A stretch of DNA of 15,975 bases from Ruminococcus sp. Its GTDB lineage: Bacteria; Bacillota; Clostridia; Oscillospirales; Ruminococcaceae. The DNA is taken from the NCBI GenBank assembly GCA_023667165.1, contig JAMPAO010000061.1, positions 1 through 15,975 of the forward strand, in the 5' to 3' direction. Every line of letters starts with the position of its first letter. The stretch's first letter is position 1. The position numbers were made by a program, and so were the translations under genes. Below, piece after piece: positions 1-5,960 of the stretch. Under the pieces are notes generated by a model. That model searched no databases, was not told the DNA's origin, and saw only the letters and a list, made by a program, of their open reading frames with translations.

Positions 1-139
1 TACCGTTCTTATCCGTGGTAAGAGCCGCCATTCCGGTCATATCCGAAAAGGCGTCCTGTATCTTCTGAAGCATATCCACATCTATAAGGTCGGTTAAATG
101 CAGTTCTTTTTCCTTATTCTCACTCATATCATTGACCAT
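1..139 (-). CDS. PocR-domain sensory protein, N-terminal fragment (runs off the left edge)
   Basis: The reading frame is open from the start codon to the window edge, so only about 46 residues are visible. After a short polar lead (MSENKEKE) comes a stretch containing LTDLIDVDMLQKIQDAF and then GMAALTTDKNG. This pattern is typical of the start of a PocR sensory domain, a PAS-like ligand-binding module found in front of kinases, cyclases, chemoreceptors and regulators. The output domain lies outside the window, so the protein class is unknown. Two in-frame ATGs are possible, at 139 and 127. The AAAGGA motif directly abuts the 139 start but lies 12 nt from the 127 start, so 127 is the better choice. 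It begins about 40 nt after the response regulator stop with no clear terminator between, so the two are probably co-transcribed and may act in one signalling pathway. Confidence 0.6.
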   Translation of the reverse strand, partial: MVNDMSENKEKELHLTDLIDVDMLQKIQDAFSDMTGMAALTTDKNG

Positions 140-180
140 TCCTTTGCTAACGGTTTATGTTTTCGCAAAAAACGGATATT

Positions 181-1056
181 TCAGGAAATAATGTTGCTTA
201 TAGTCGCCATAAGCATATCCACGTCAACGGGTTTAAGCAGATAAGCGTTGGGTTTTAGCTGCATGATCTCCATTATCTTGCTTCTCTCTGCAACGCCCGT
301 AAGGAAGCATATGGGGATATCTCTTGTTTTGGGGTTATCCCTTATTCTTCTGAATATATCCGCCCCGGTTTCGATAGGCATCTCGTAATCGAGTATGATA
401 AGATCCATCCTTTTTGACGCAAGGATCTTATCAACCAGCACGCCGTTGATCATCGCCGTAATATCATAGGTTTTTTCAAGAGCGGCCTTAAGCATTTTAA
501 GCACGCTTCTGTCGTCGTCCACAATAAGGATCTGTTTTTTGGCTTCGGCAAGAACTTCTTCGGCGGCAGCGGCTGCTGCTGCGGCTTCCGCAGCCTCCTG
601 TTCTCTGTGCTCCCGTACAGCCTCTTCCGCCTCCCGCAGCTTCTGTTCCTTTTTGAGTCTTTCCTGTTCTTCCTTTTCCTTCAGCTCCTCCAGGAACCTT
701 ATGACTCTGAGCGCTATATTGTCGGGAGATATCGGTCTTTTGAGGACAAGATCGGGCATGACCATAAATTCCTCCGCCATAGTTTCGTACATATCGGCAT
801 TGGTAATGGCGATAACGGGCGCACCGTTGTAATCGTCGTGACATTTGAGAGCATTCATCTGATTTAATGCGTCCTTGTGGCTCTCGTCCACAAAGCATAT
901 GTACGCGTCGGGGGAAAAGAACTTGAAATGAGCCGTAACGTCCTTAAAATAACTTGATGTGCTCAGGGTATCGAAAAACTCCTCCGTATAGTGGATAAAG
1001 TCCTTAGTCAGCACGGATGTTACAGCATTGAGCAGTACCTTGTACTTCACAGTCAA
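181..1056 (-). CDS. Response regulator with degenerate plus intact receiver domains, coiled-coil linker
   Basis: A 291-residue protein. The C-terminal half (about 174-291) is a normal CheY-like receiver: an acidic DDD triad after QILIV, the phospho-acceptor Asp in ILDYEMP, the switch Thr in CFLTG, and the conserved Lys in LLKP. Residues 1-122 look like a second, degenerate receiver: a VIAITNA strand and a KRP motif remain, but the acidic pocket is not evident. Between them (about 122-172) is a charged, Ala-rich coiled coil. No DNA-binding or enzymatic output domain is present, so it probably works by protein-protein contact. The start is TTG at 1056: a TGA lies directly upstream in frame, and AAAGGA sits 5 nt before TTG. 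A nearby ATG is out of frame. It is the first gene of a unit whose second gene encodes a PocR-domain protein. Receiver identity is sure; the N-terminal domain call is an inference. Confidence 0.85.
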   Translation of the reverse strand: MTVKYKVLLNAVTSVLTKDFIHYTEEFFDTLSTSSYFKDVTAHFKFFSPDAYICFVDESHKDALNQMNALKCHDDYNGAPVIAITNADMYETMAEEFMVMPDLVLKRPISPDNIALRVIRFLEELKEKEEQERLKKEQKLREAEEAVREHREQEAAEAAAAAAAAEEVLAEAKKQILIVDDDRSVLKMLKAALEKTYDITAMINGVLVDKILASKRMDLIILDYEMPIETGADIFRRIRDNPKTRDIPICFLTGVAERSKIMEIMQLKPNAYLLKPVDVDMLMATISNIIS

Positions 1057-1099
1057 TCATATCCTTTCAAAAATATTCCAAATTAAGCCATTGTTCGGT

Positions 1100-1123
1100 T
1101 TATATGTTAATTTTAACATATAA
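1100..1123. promoter_or_regulatory. Inverted repeat over the -10 region, operator-like
   Basis: Perfect 11-bp arms, TTATATGTTAA and TTAACATATAA, are separated by 2 nt. The repeat covers the -10 box and the expected start site of the response regulator promoter, which is where a repressor would block initiation. No regulator is identified. AT-rich palindromes can occur by chance, but 11 perfect pairs placed exactly here is suggestive. Confidence 0.5.
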
Positions 1124-1138
1124 CATAATATTTGTCAA
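1110..1138 (-). promoter_or_regulatory. Sigma-A promoter for the response regulator unit
   Basis: On the minus strand TTGACA (1138-1133) is followed by a 17-nt spacer and TAAAAT (1115-1110), a full -35 match and a 5/6 -10 match. Transcription would start near 1103, giving a leader of about 46 nt before the TTG start at 1056. Confidence 0.8.
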
Positions 1139-1139
1139 C

Positions 1140-1191
1140 ATATTTTTTCCTCCGTGACGTTCATCCGGCAGCAAGACCCTCCGGCGGCGCG
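1140..1191. repeat. Left copy of an imperfect direct repeat flanking the AT-rich island
   Basis: It shares three blocks in the same order with 2111-2155: ATATTTTTTCCTC-GTGAC (one mismatch), GTTCATCCGGC, and CCGGCGGCGCG. The copies differ by two indels: extra bases between blocks 2 and 3 here, and between blocks 1 and 2 in the other copy. They bracket about 920 bp holding three small plus-strand ORFs. Confidence 0.6.
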
Positions 1192-1197
1192 AAAGTA

Positions 1198-1226
1198 TTG
1201 ACTTTGGCGCCGGTTGGTGGTATAAT
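1198..1226 (+). promoter_or_regulatory. Near-consensus sigma-A promoter at the left edge of the AT-rich island
   Basis: TTGACT (1198-1203), a 17-nt GC-rich spacer, and a perfect TATAAT (1221-1226). Transcription would begin near 1233 and run rightward into the three small ORFs. The last two bases of TATAAT are the first two bases of the ATG at 1225, so that ATG cannot be in the message made from this promoter. The spacer resembles the host chromosome, while everything downstream is AT-rich. Confidence 0.7.
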
Positions 1227-1425
1227 GAAGAAGAAACAGGAAGCACCAACGTTATCACTCAAAAATTTATCCGAATTTGAAAAATGGCAAGATGAATATT
1301 ACAAATTGAATAATGATGTTTCATTTACAAGAGCGGATAATCCTAATATAAATCAATATTCGGGAGAGGCATATGAAATACTTAACCCTAAACGGTATAT
1401 GAAATTGGAGGTGATAACCGAATGA
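1225..1425 (+). pseudogene. Small AT-rich ORF, probably the C-terminal remnant of a larger gene
   Basis: If read from the only in-frame ATG this encodes 66 residues: a basic start (MKKKQ), then NLSEFEKWQDEYYKL, a polar middle, and an end around YSGEAYEILNPKRY. I do not recognise the family. The ATG lacks a good ribosome binding site and is embedded in the -10 box of the promoter at 1198-1226, so it should not be translated from that promoter. There is no later in-frame ATG until near the C-terminus. The frame stays open leftward into GC-rich sequence that does not look like protein. This fits a gene that lost its 5' end. Its stop overlaps the next start (ATGA), typical of a once-coupled pair. 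One idea is the tail of a secreted toxin followed by its immunity gene; that is inference from layout only. Confidence 0.4.
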
Positions 1426-1727
1426 TAGAAAATCCTAATGATTGGGTAACTGATTTTGGTGATTACATTGTTGAGCCAAAAAACTTTTATTATGGCAGTC
1501 TTGCAATAATAGATGATAATGCCCTTGATAAAACAATCGAAAGTTTCCGTAAATATATTCATTTAGTATCTCATGCCATACTTTCATGGGACGGATTTAT
1601 ATTAAAAAACGGTATTATTGAGCAAGACGAGGAAAACATTACAGAATGGAGTAAAATTCAATTTCCAATTTTCAAAAAACTCGCAGAACGAGGATATATC
1701 AAAAATGATCCTTATTATAAATTATGA
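1422..1727 (+). CDS. Hypothetical 101-residue protein, possible immunity-type protein
   Basis: This small acidic protein starts MIENPNDWVTDFGDYIVEPK, is rich in aromatic residues, and ends in a polar helix-like stretch (ITEWSKIQFPIFKKLAERG). It has no signal peptide or membrane segment, so it is likely cytoplasmic. I do not recognise the family. The start is well supported: GGAGG lies about 10 nt upstream of the ATG, and the ATG overlaps the stop of the preceding ORF by 4 nt. The next ORF begins 18 nt after its stop. Codon use is AT-rich and unlike the neighbouring housekeeping genes, suggesting horizontal transfer. Small, acidic, aromatic-rich proteins in short chains are common as immunity proteins of polymorphic toxins, but nothing in this sequence proves that role. 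Confidence 0.6.
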   Translation: MIENPNDWVTDFGDYIVEPKNFYYGSLAIIDDNALDKTIESFRKYIHLVSHAILSWDGFILKNGIIEQDEENITEWSKIQFPIFKKLAERGYIKNDPYYKL

Positions 1728-1745
1728 CGAAAGGAACGGCAGGCT

Positions 1746-1961
1746 ATGCAAAATAAATATGATTTTTATAAAGAAAAGCCAACCGACCGCGTATGGTGGG
1801 CAGATGTTTATGACCAAACGGGCTTGTTTTTATTTTCTTTTGACAAGGTGAAAATATACAATCTTTTCTCTGATTATCCGTACAAGCTGACACAGGAGGA
1901 AAAAGAGATTTTCGATAAGGAAAATCCATATTGGGCTGACTTTTTTAAGGATAGGAAGTAG
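1746..1961 (+). CDS. Hypothetical 71-residue protein with a FSFDK...IYNLFSDYP core
   Basis: A short cytoplasmic-looking protein: YDFYKEKPTDRVWWADV, then LFLFSFDKVKIYNLFSDYP, then LTQEEKEIFDKENPYWADFF. The pattern resembles small Firmicute proteins of unknown function (possibly a DUF7675-type family) that I recall near toxin-immunity genes; that assignment is from memory and unverified. AAAGG and AGG motifs lie upstream of the ATG at usable spacing. The stop comes right after FFKDRK, but a different frame at 1955-2014 continues with a plausible protein tail, so the natural C-terminus may have been cut by a frameshift. AT-rich composition matches the previous two ORFs, and all three read rightward, opposite to everything else in the window. 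Confidence 0.55.
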   Translation: MQNKYDFYKEKPTDRVWWADVYDQTGLFLFSFDKVKIYNLFSDYPYKLTQEEKEIFDKENPYWADFFKDRK

Positions 1962-2014
1962 AAAGATTTATCAAAAATTATCCCCATGATAAAGAAATTG
2001 AAGAAATAGATTAG
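1955..2014 (+). pseudogene. Out-of-frame tail after the 71-residue ORF
   Basis: In the -1 frame relative to the preceding ORF, codons read EVERFIKNYPHDKEIEEID and then stop. The charged, well-formed sequence starts where the ORF at 1746-1961 ends. The simplest reading is a small indel near 1955-1959 that separated a longer C-terminus (DRK joined to EVERF). Nineteen codons could also be chance in AT-rich DNA. Confidence 0.3.
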
Positions 2015-2110
2015 AGTTTGTCCTTTGTTTTTTTATAAACTGCATTATCTTTATACAATATTTGTAAAAGCATCTTTATAATTAGCCAACATTTGTGCAG
2101 TGCTCCCTTA
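2015..2110. other. AT-rich noncoding stretch between the island ORFs and the right repeat
   Basis: No ORF, hairpin or convincing promoter is visible. There is a T run near 2033-2040 and a TATAAT-like hexamer near 2080, but no matching -35. It may be the decayed end of the acquired island. Confidence 0.4.
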
Positions 2111-2155
2111 ATATTTTTTCCTCAGTGACCGCTATAACGTTCATCCGGCGGCGCG
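2111..2155. repeat. Right copy of the imperfect direct repeat flanking the AT-rich island
   Basis: It shares with 1140-1191 the blocks ATATTTTTTCCTC-GTGAC, GTTCATCCGGC and CCGGCGGCGCG in the same order and orientation. Here blocks 1 and 2 are separated by CGCTATAAC, while blocks 2 and 3 overlap. Confidence 0.6.
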
Positions 2156-2167
2156 TCCGTAAATGAC

Positions 2168-2220
2168 CGTAAAAACGGGGAAGCCGCCCTACGTCCGCAA
2201 AAAACGTATGGACAGCTTCC
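2168..2220 (-). terminator. Possible rho-independent terminator of the transketolase unit
   Basis: On the minus strand, about 25 nt after the tkt C-half stop, GGAAGC (2220-2215) pairs with GCTTCC (2184-2179). An inner GTCC/GGAC pair strengthens the stem. It is followed by CCGTTTTTACGG, which holds a run of five T. The stem is interrupted, so confidence is moderate. Confidence 0.45.
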
Positions 2221-2244
2221 GAACAAACCCGCATACTGCGCTTA

Positions 2245-3189
2245 TCATTTCTTTACAGCTTGTCTTGCCTTGTCGGCAATATTCTCCGCGCTCAGACCGA
2301 ATTCTTTCAGCAGCTCCGCCGCGGGACCCGAGTGACCGAACACATCGTTCACACCGACCTTTATAACGGGTACCGAACAGCATTCGGTGACGGTTTCCGC
2401 CACTGCGGAACCCAGTCCTCCTATAACGCTGTGCTCCTCGGCGGTAACGATCACGCCCGTTTCCCTTGCCGCCTTGCAGACGATCTCCCTGTCAAGGGGT
2501 TTTATCGTATGGATATTGATAACTCTCGCCTGAACGCCCTCGTCCGCAAGCATATCCGCCGCCGTAAGAGCCTCGTTTACCATAAGTCCCGTGGCGATAA
2601 TGGAAACGTCGCCGCCGTCCCGAAGCTGAACGCCCTTGCCCATCTCGAATTTGTAGCTGTCCTTATCGTTGAATACCGGAACAGCCAAACGGCCGAACCT
2701 CATATAAACGGGACCCTCAAAATCGAGCGCCGCCTTAACAGCCGCCTTAGCCTCGACGTCGTCGGCAGGGTTAATGACCGTCATTCCCGGAATAGTCCTC
2801 ATAAGAGCGATATCCTCGTTGCACTGGTGAGTTGCGCCGTCCTCGCCCACGGAGATCCCCGCATGAGTAGCGCCTATCTTAACGTTAAGATGAGGATATC
2901 CTATTGAATTTCTCACTATCTCAAACGCCCTGCCCGCCGCGAACATGGCGAAGGAGCTTGCAAATACCTTTTTGCCCGTGGAAGCGATACCCGCCGCAAT
3001 GCCCATCATATTGGCCTCCGCAATACCGCAGTCGAAAAATCTTTCGGGGCAGGCTTTCTTGAAAATGCCTGTTTTGGTAGCCGCAGCAAGATCCGCGTCA
3101 AGAACAATAAGATCGGGATATTCGGCGCTGAGCTCAGCCAGCGCCTCGCCGTAGCTTTCTCTTGTAGCCTTTTTTATAACATCTGACAT
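2245..3189 (-). CDS. Transketolase, C-terminal subunit
   Basis: A 314-residue protein: the pyrimidine-binding and C-terminal domains of a split transketolase. It pairs with the adjacent N-half to move two-carbon ketol units between sugar phosphates in the non-oxidative pentose phosphate pathway. The pyrimidine domain (about 1-165) carries the catalytic Glu in CGIAEANM (E58), the conserved ATHAGISVGEDGATHQ loop and MRTIPGMTVINPAD. The C-terminal domain (about 185-310) carries VIATGLMVNEAL and TAEEHSVIGGLG. Length fits the split family. AAAGGA lies upstream of the ATG, and the gene begins 27 nt after the N-half stop, so the halves are surely co-transcribed. This fold is shared with the DXS and pyruvate dehydrogenase E1-beta families, but the partner and motifs favour transketolase. 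Confidence 0.93.
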   Translation of the reverse strand: MSDVIKKATRESYGEALAELSAEYPDLIVLDADLAAATKTGIFKKACPERFFDCGIAEANMMGIAAGIASTGKKVFASSFAMFAAGRAFEIVRNSIGYPHLNVKIGATHAGISVGEDGATHQCNEDIALMRTIPGMTVINPADDVEAKAAVKAALDFEGPVYMRFGRLAVPVFNDKDSYKFEMGKGVQLRDGGDVSIIATGLMVNEALTAADMLADEGVQARVINIHTIKPLDREIVCKAARETGVIVTAEEHSVIGGLGSAVAETVTECCSVPVIKVGVNDVFGHSGPAAELLKEFGLSAENIADKARQAVKK

Positions 3190-3216
3190 TTTTTATGACC
3201 GTTCCTTTCCGCAAGA

Positions 3217-4059
3217 TTACTTTTCCAAAGCCTCAAGCTGAGCCTTAAGCTCGCTCATGGCTTGGTTATACTGCTCCTCGTTGGGGGCGCTTCCGTGCCA
3301 GCCCACCTGATTTTCCATAAACGAAACGCCCTTGCCCTTAACGCTTTTCTGAACGATCGCGACAGGCTGACCGCTTATCTTCTCCGCCTCGCCAAACGCT
3401 CTTTCCAGATCGTCGAAGTCGTGAGCATTGACTGTGATAACGTGCCAGCCGAACGCCTCGAACTTGTCCGTGATAGGCATGGGAGAGCAAACCTCCGTGA
3501 TCCTGCCGTCTATCTGCAAGCCGTTGTTGTCGATAACGGCAATAAGGTTATCCAGCTTGTTGTGAGCCGCAAACATGGCGGCCTCCCATACCTGACCCTC
3601 CTCTATCTCTCCGTCGCCGAGAACGGCGTATACCTTGTAGGGCGCGCAGGATATCTTTCCCGAAAGAGCCATGCCGCACGCGGCGGAAATGCCCTGACCC
3701 AAAGAGCCGGTCGACATATCCACCCCGGGAATGTGCTTCATATCGGGGTGTCCCTGTAATCTCGAACCTATCTTTCTTAAGGTTTTAAGCTCACTTTCCT
3801 CCAAAAAGCCTCTCTGCGCCAGCACCGAATAAAGAGCGGGAGCAGTGTGACCCTTTGACAGTACGAGTCTGTCCCTGTCCTGCATCGTGGGATCCTTGGG
3901 ATCAACGTGCAGCTTGTGGAAATAAAGATAGGTAAGCAGATCCGCGATGGAAAGCGAACCGCCCGGATGACCCGATTTAGCGTTGTAAACGCCCTCTATG
4001 ATCCCCATTCTGACCTTGCACGCAGTTATTTCAAGCTGCTTTTTCAGTGTTGCATCCAT
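3217..4059 (-). CDS. Transketolase, N-terminal (thiamine diphosphate binding) subunit
   Basis: A 280-residue protein: the diphosphate-binding half of split transketolase. Motifs in order: SGHPGGSLS (about 29-37), LSKGHTAPALY (about 67-77), MSTGSLGQGISAACGMA, and the metal/thiamine diphosphate motif GDGEIEEGQ (about 148-156) closed by IDNNGLQ (about 176-182). I start it at the ATG at 4059 (MDATLKK) because AAAGGAG lies 12 nt upstream. The frame can extend to a TTG at 4083, but that codon overlaps the ribosome binding site and has none of its own. It follows the HAD gene by 57 nt and precedes the C-half by 27 nt. Splitting transketolase into two genes is common in Firmicutes and archaea, so this is not a broken gene. 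Confidence 0.93.
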   Translation of the reverse strand: MDATLKKQLEITACKVRMGIIEGVYNAKSGHPGGSLSIADLLTYLYFHKLHVDPKDPTMQDRDRLVLSKGHTAPALYSVLAQRGFLEESELKTLRKIGSRLQGHPDMKHIPGVDMSTGSLGQGISAACGMALSGKISCAPYKVYAVLGDGEIEEGQVWEAAMFAAHNKLDNLIAVIDNNGLQIDGRITEVCSPMPITDKFEAFGWHVITVNAHDFDDLERAFGEAEKISGQPVAIVQKSVKGKGVSFMENQVGWHGSAPNEEQYNQAMSELKAQLEALEK

Positions 4060-4116
4060 GACTGTAAAAGTCTCCTTTCGCAAAAAAGAATTGGTATTTG
4101 CAAGGCAGGCAAAAAC

Positions 4117-4938
4117 CTACCTTGAAAGTATATAATCTATCGCCTCTGCGGCGGCGCCCTCCGTGCAGTCGGCAGTGCATACCATGTCGCACACAGCCTT
4201 TACCTCGCCGATGGCGTTTGACGGACAAACGGCAAAATCCGCATACTCCAGCATAGCTATATCGTTGTTGTAATCGCCCATTGCGACCGTAACGCAGTCC
4301 TGCCAGCCGTAAATATCCAGCAGACGCTTCATCGCCGTTCCCTTTGAGCAGCCTGTGGGCAGCATTTCGTGAAATGTGGAGGCTGACGTGACAAAATCGG
4401 CTTCGGCCGCGTATTCCAGCGAAGCTGCGTACTCCGCAAACGGTTCTATAAACTCATGCTCCATGGCAAACAGCACCTTGCACCATTCCCCTCTGGGAAT
4501 CTCGTCCAAGGAAGAGAGTATCCGAGCCGTAAACCCTCCTATCTTCCAGTGGCGCCTTTCGCAGTCGTTTATGTTGACATCGTATATACCGTCGGGGCGG
4601 CAGATCTCGGCGCAGACGCAGGGAAATTTTTCAATCAGCGCCCTTACCATGAACCGCGCCTTGTCCTCCGGCAGATATTTTGACCATTTTACCTTGTTTT
4701 CGCCGCAGTCGAATATCATGCCGCCGTTCGAAAGTATCACGGGACATTCAAGTCCCAGCGGCTCAAAATAATGAGCGGTAGCCTGGATAACTCTTCCCGT
4801 GGCGACAACGAACCTGCCTCCCGCCGCCTTGAACCGCAGCAAAGCGTCGGCGTTACGGCGGGATAAAGTCTTGTCCGCGCTGAGAAGAGTACCGTCCATA
4901 TCGCTGAAAAAAATGATCTTTGATTTATCCTTAAACAT
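4117..4938 (-). CDS. Cof-type HAD superfamily phosphatase
   Basis: A 273-residue cytoplasmic hydrolase of the haloacid dehalogenase superfamily, Cof/YidA-like type IIB. HAD motif I is FFSDMDGTL with nucleophile D13 and acid/base D15. Motif II is VATGR (T47), motif III the Lys in GCSKGTA (K199), and motif IV VAMGDYNNDIAML with D222 and D226 for magnesium. The large cap between about 85 and 190 is the substrate-selecting part. Such enzymes remove phosphate from sugar phosphates, flavin mononucleotide or similar small molecules, and specificity cannot be read from sequence. It sits 101 nt after rluD and 57 nt before transketolase. The context hints at sugar phosphates, but that is inference. The ribosome binding site (GGGG, about 9 nt upstream) is weak. 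Confidence 0.88.
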   Translation of the reverse strand: MFKDKSKIIFFSDMDGTLLSADKTLSRRNADALLRFKAAGGRFVVATGRVIQATAHYFEPLGLECPVILSNGGMIFDCGENKVKWSKYLPEDKARFMVRALIEKFPCVCAEICRPDGIYDVNINDCERRHWKIGGFTARILSSLDEIPRGEWCKVLFAMEHEFIEPFAEYAASLEYAAEADFVTSASTFHEMLPTGCSKGTAMKRLLDIYGWQDCVTVAMGDYNNDIAMLEYADFAVCPSNAIGEVKAVCDMVCTADCTEGAAAEAIDYILSR

Positions 4939-5039
4939 TATAAATTACCCCGTATATCAGATCTCTTCCGGAAGCTCCGCATTGACTTATGCGAGATATC
5001 CTGCGTGATCCGGCGCGTTTCCGGTTTCCGTAAGATCTG

Positions 5040-5960
5040 TCAAATTCTGCGGAGCCTTTCCATTATTTCACAAAAATATTGAGGCAGTTCGCTTTCAAAT
5101 TCCATATATTCATAGGATACGGGGTGAACAAATCCTATCTTCCCCGCATGCAGACACTGCCCGTCAATACCCTTAAAAGGCTTCCCGTAAACGTCGTCGC
5201 CCAGCACAGGATGACCGATGTGAGCCATATGCACCCTTATCTGATGAGTTCTCCCCGTTTCAAGCCTTAGTCCGATAAAAGAATAGCTCTCAAATTCCTC
5301 CAGCACGGCGTAATGAGTAACGGCGTTTTTTGAATTTCTGTCCGTCACGGTCATTTTCTTCCTATCCGTCGGGTGTCTGCCTATGGGAGCGTCGATAACT
5401 CCCCTCTTCTCCCCGAACCGACCGCACACCACCGCCCTGTACTCTCTTGTAAAGCTGTGTTCCTTTATCTGAGCCGCAAGTCCCGTGTGAGCGGCGTCGG
5501 TCTTGGCGACTATAAGCAGTCCGCTTGTGTTCTTGTCGATCCTGTGCACAATGCCCGGACGGATAACTCCGTTTATTGATGAAAGCCTGTTTCCGCAGTG
5601 ATACATCAGCGCATTGACAAGCGTTCCCGAATAATTCCCCGCCGCTGGATGAACTACCATTCCTTTCGGCTTGTTCACAACCAAAAGGTATTCGTCCTCA
5701 TAGATTATTTCAAGGGGGATATTTTCCGGCAGCACGTCCAGCGTCACAGGTTCGGGGATCGCAGCCGAAACAGCGTCCCCCGCCGCGATAACGCAGCTTT
5801 TTCTGACCTCCCTGCCGTTGACCCGTACCCGTCCGTCCGCGATCAGCTTTGCCGCCATAGAACGGCTCAGACCCGTGTCGGATACCGAAAGCAGCTTGTC
5901 GAGCCTTATTCCGGCACAGCTCTCATCGGCAGTGAGCATAAAGAAATCACCGCTGCTCAT
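5040..5960 (-). CDS. rluD: RluD-family 23S rRNA pseudouridine synthase (YlyB-like)
   Basis: A 306-residue enzyme that isomerises specific uridines to pseudouridine in large-subunit rRNA. An N-terminal S4 RNA-binding domain (about 15-75, RLDKLLSV...AAKLIADGRVRVNG) precedes the catalytic domain. That domain has VVNKPKGMVVHPA, the signature HRIDKNTSGLL with catalytic Asp at about 142, and RTHQIRVHMAHIGHPVLGD. The start is the ATG at 5960: GAGGAGG lies 8 nt upstream. The frame extends to 6005 but without support. The gene overlaps the end of lspA by 14 nt, so translation is probably coupled. The lspA-rluD order is the classic Firmicute arrangement (lspA-ylyB). The exact target uridine cannot be stated; RluC/RluD-type is safe. 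Confidence 0.92.
   Translation of the reverse strand: MSSGDFFMLTADESCAGIRLDKLLSVSDTGLSRSMAAKLIADGRVRVNGREVRKSCVIAAGDAVSAAIPEPVTLDVLPENIPLEIIYEDEYLLVVNKPKGMVVHPAAGNYSGTLVNALMYHCGNRLSSINGVIRPGIVHRIDKNTSGLLIVAKTDAAHTGLAAQIKEHSFTREYRAVVCGRFGEKRGVIDAPIGRHPTDRKKMTVTDRNSKNAVTHYAVLEEFESYSFIGLRLETGRTHQIRVHMAHIGHPVLGDDVYGKPFKGIDGQCLHAGKIGFVHPVSYEYMEFESELPQYFCEIMERLRRI

Noticed and set aside
497..898. Open frames overlapping the response regulator, with Ser/Ala- or Arg/Gly-rich products
   Set aside because: They are low-complexity shadows created by the Ala-rich linker codons read in other frames.
2060..2090. TATAAT-like hexamer on the plus strand near 2080
   Set aside because: The -35 position matches only two of six bases, and no ORF follows.
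2260..2907. A 215-codon plus-strand open frame opposite the transketolase C-half
   Set aside because: It is antisense to a gene with complete transketolase motifs and resembles no protein family.
3190..3216. The transketolase appearing as two genes, possibly broken by a frameshift
   Set aside because: Each half has its own ribosome binding site and start at a domain boundary. Split transketolase is a known normal form in Firmicutes.
4920..4975. TATAAT overlapping the start codon of the HAD gene, and a CTTCCGGAAG palindrome nearby
   Set aside because: No acceptable -35 lies 16-18 nt upstream of the TATAAT, and a single 10-bp palindrome is not enough to call an operator.
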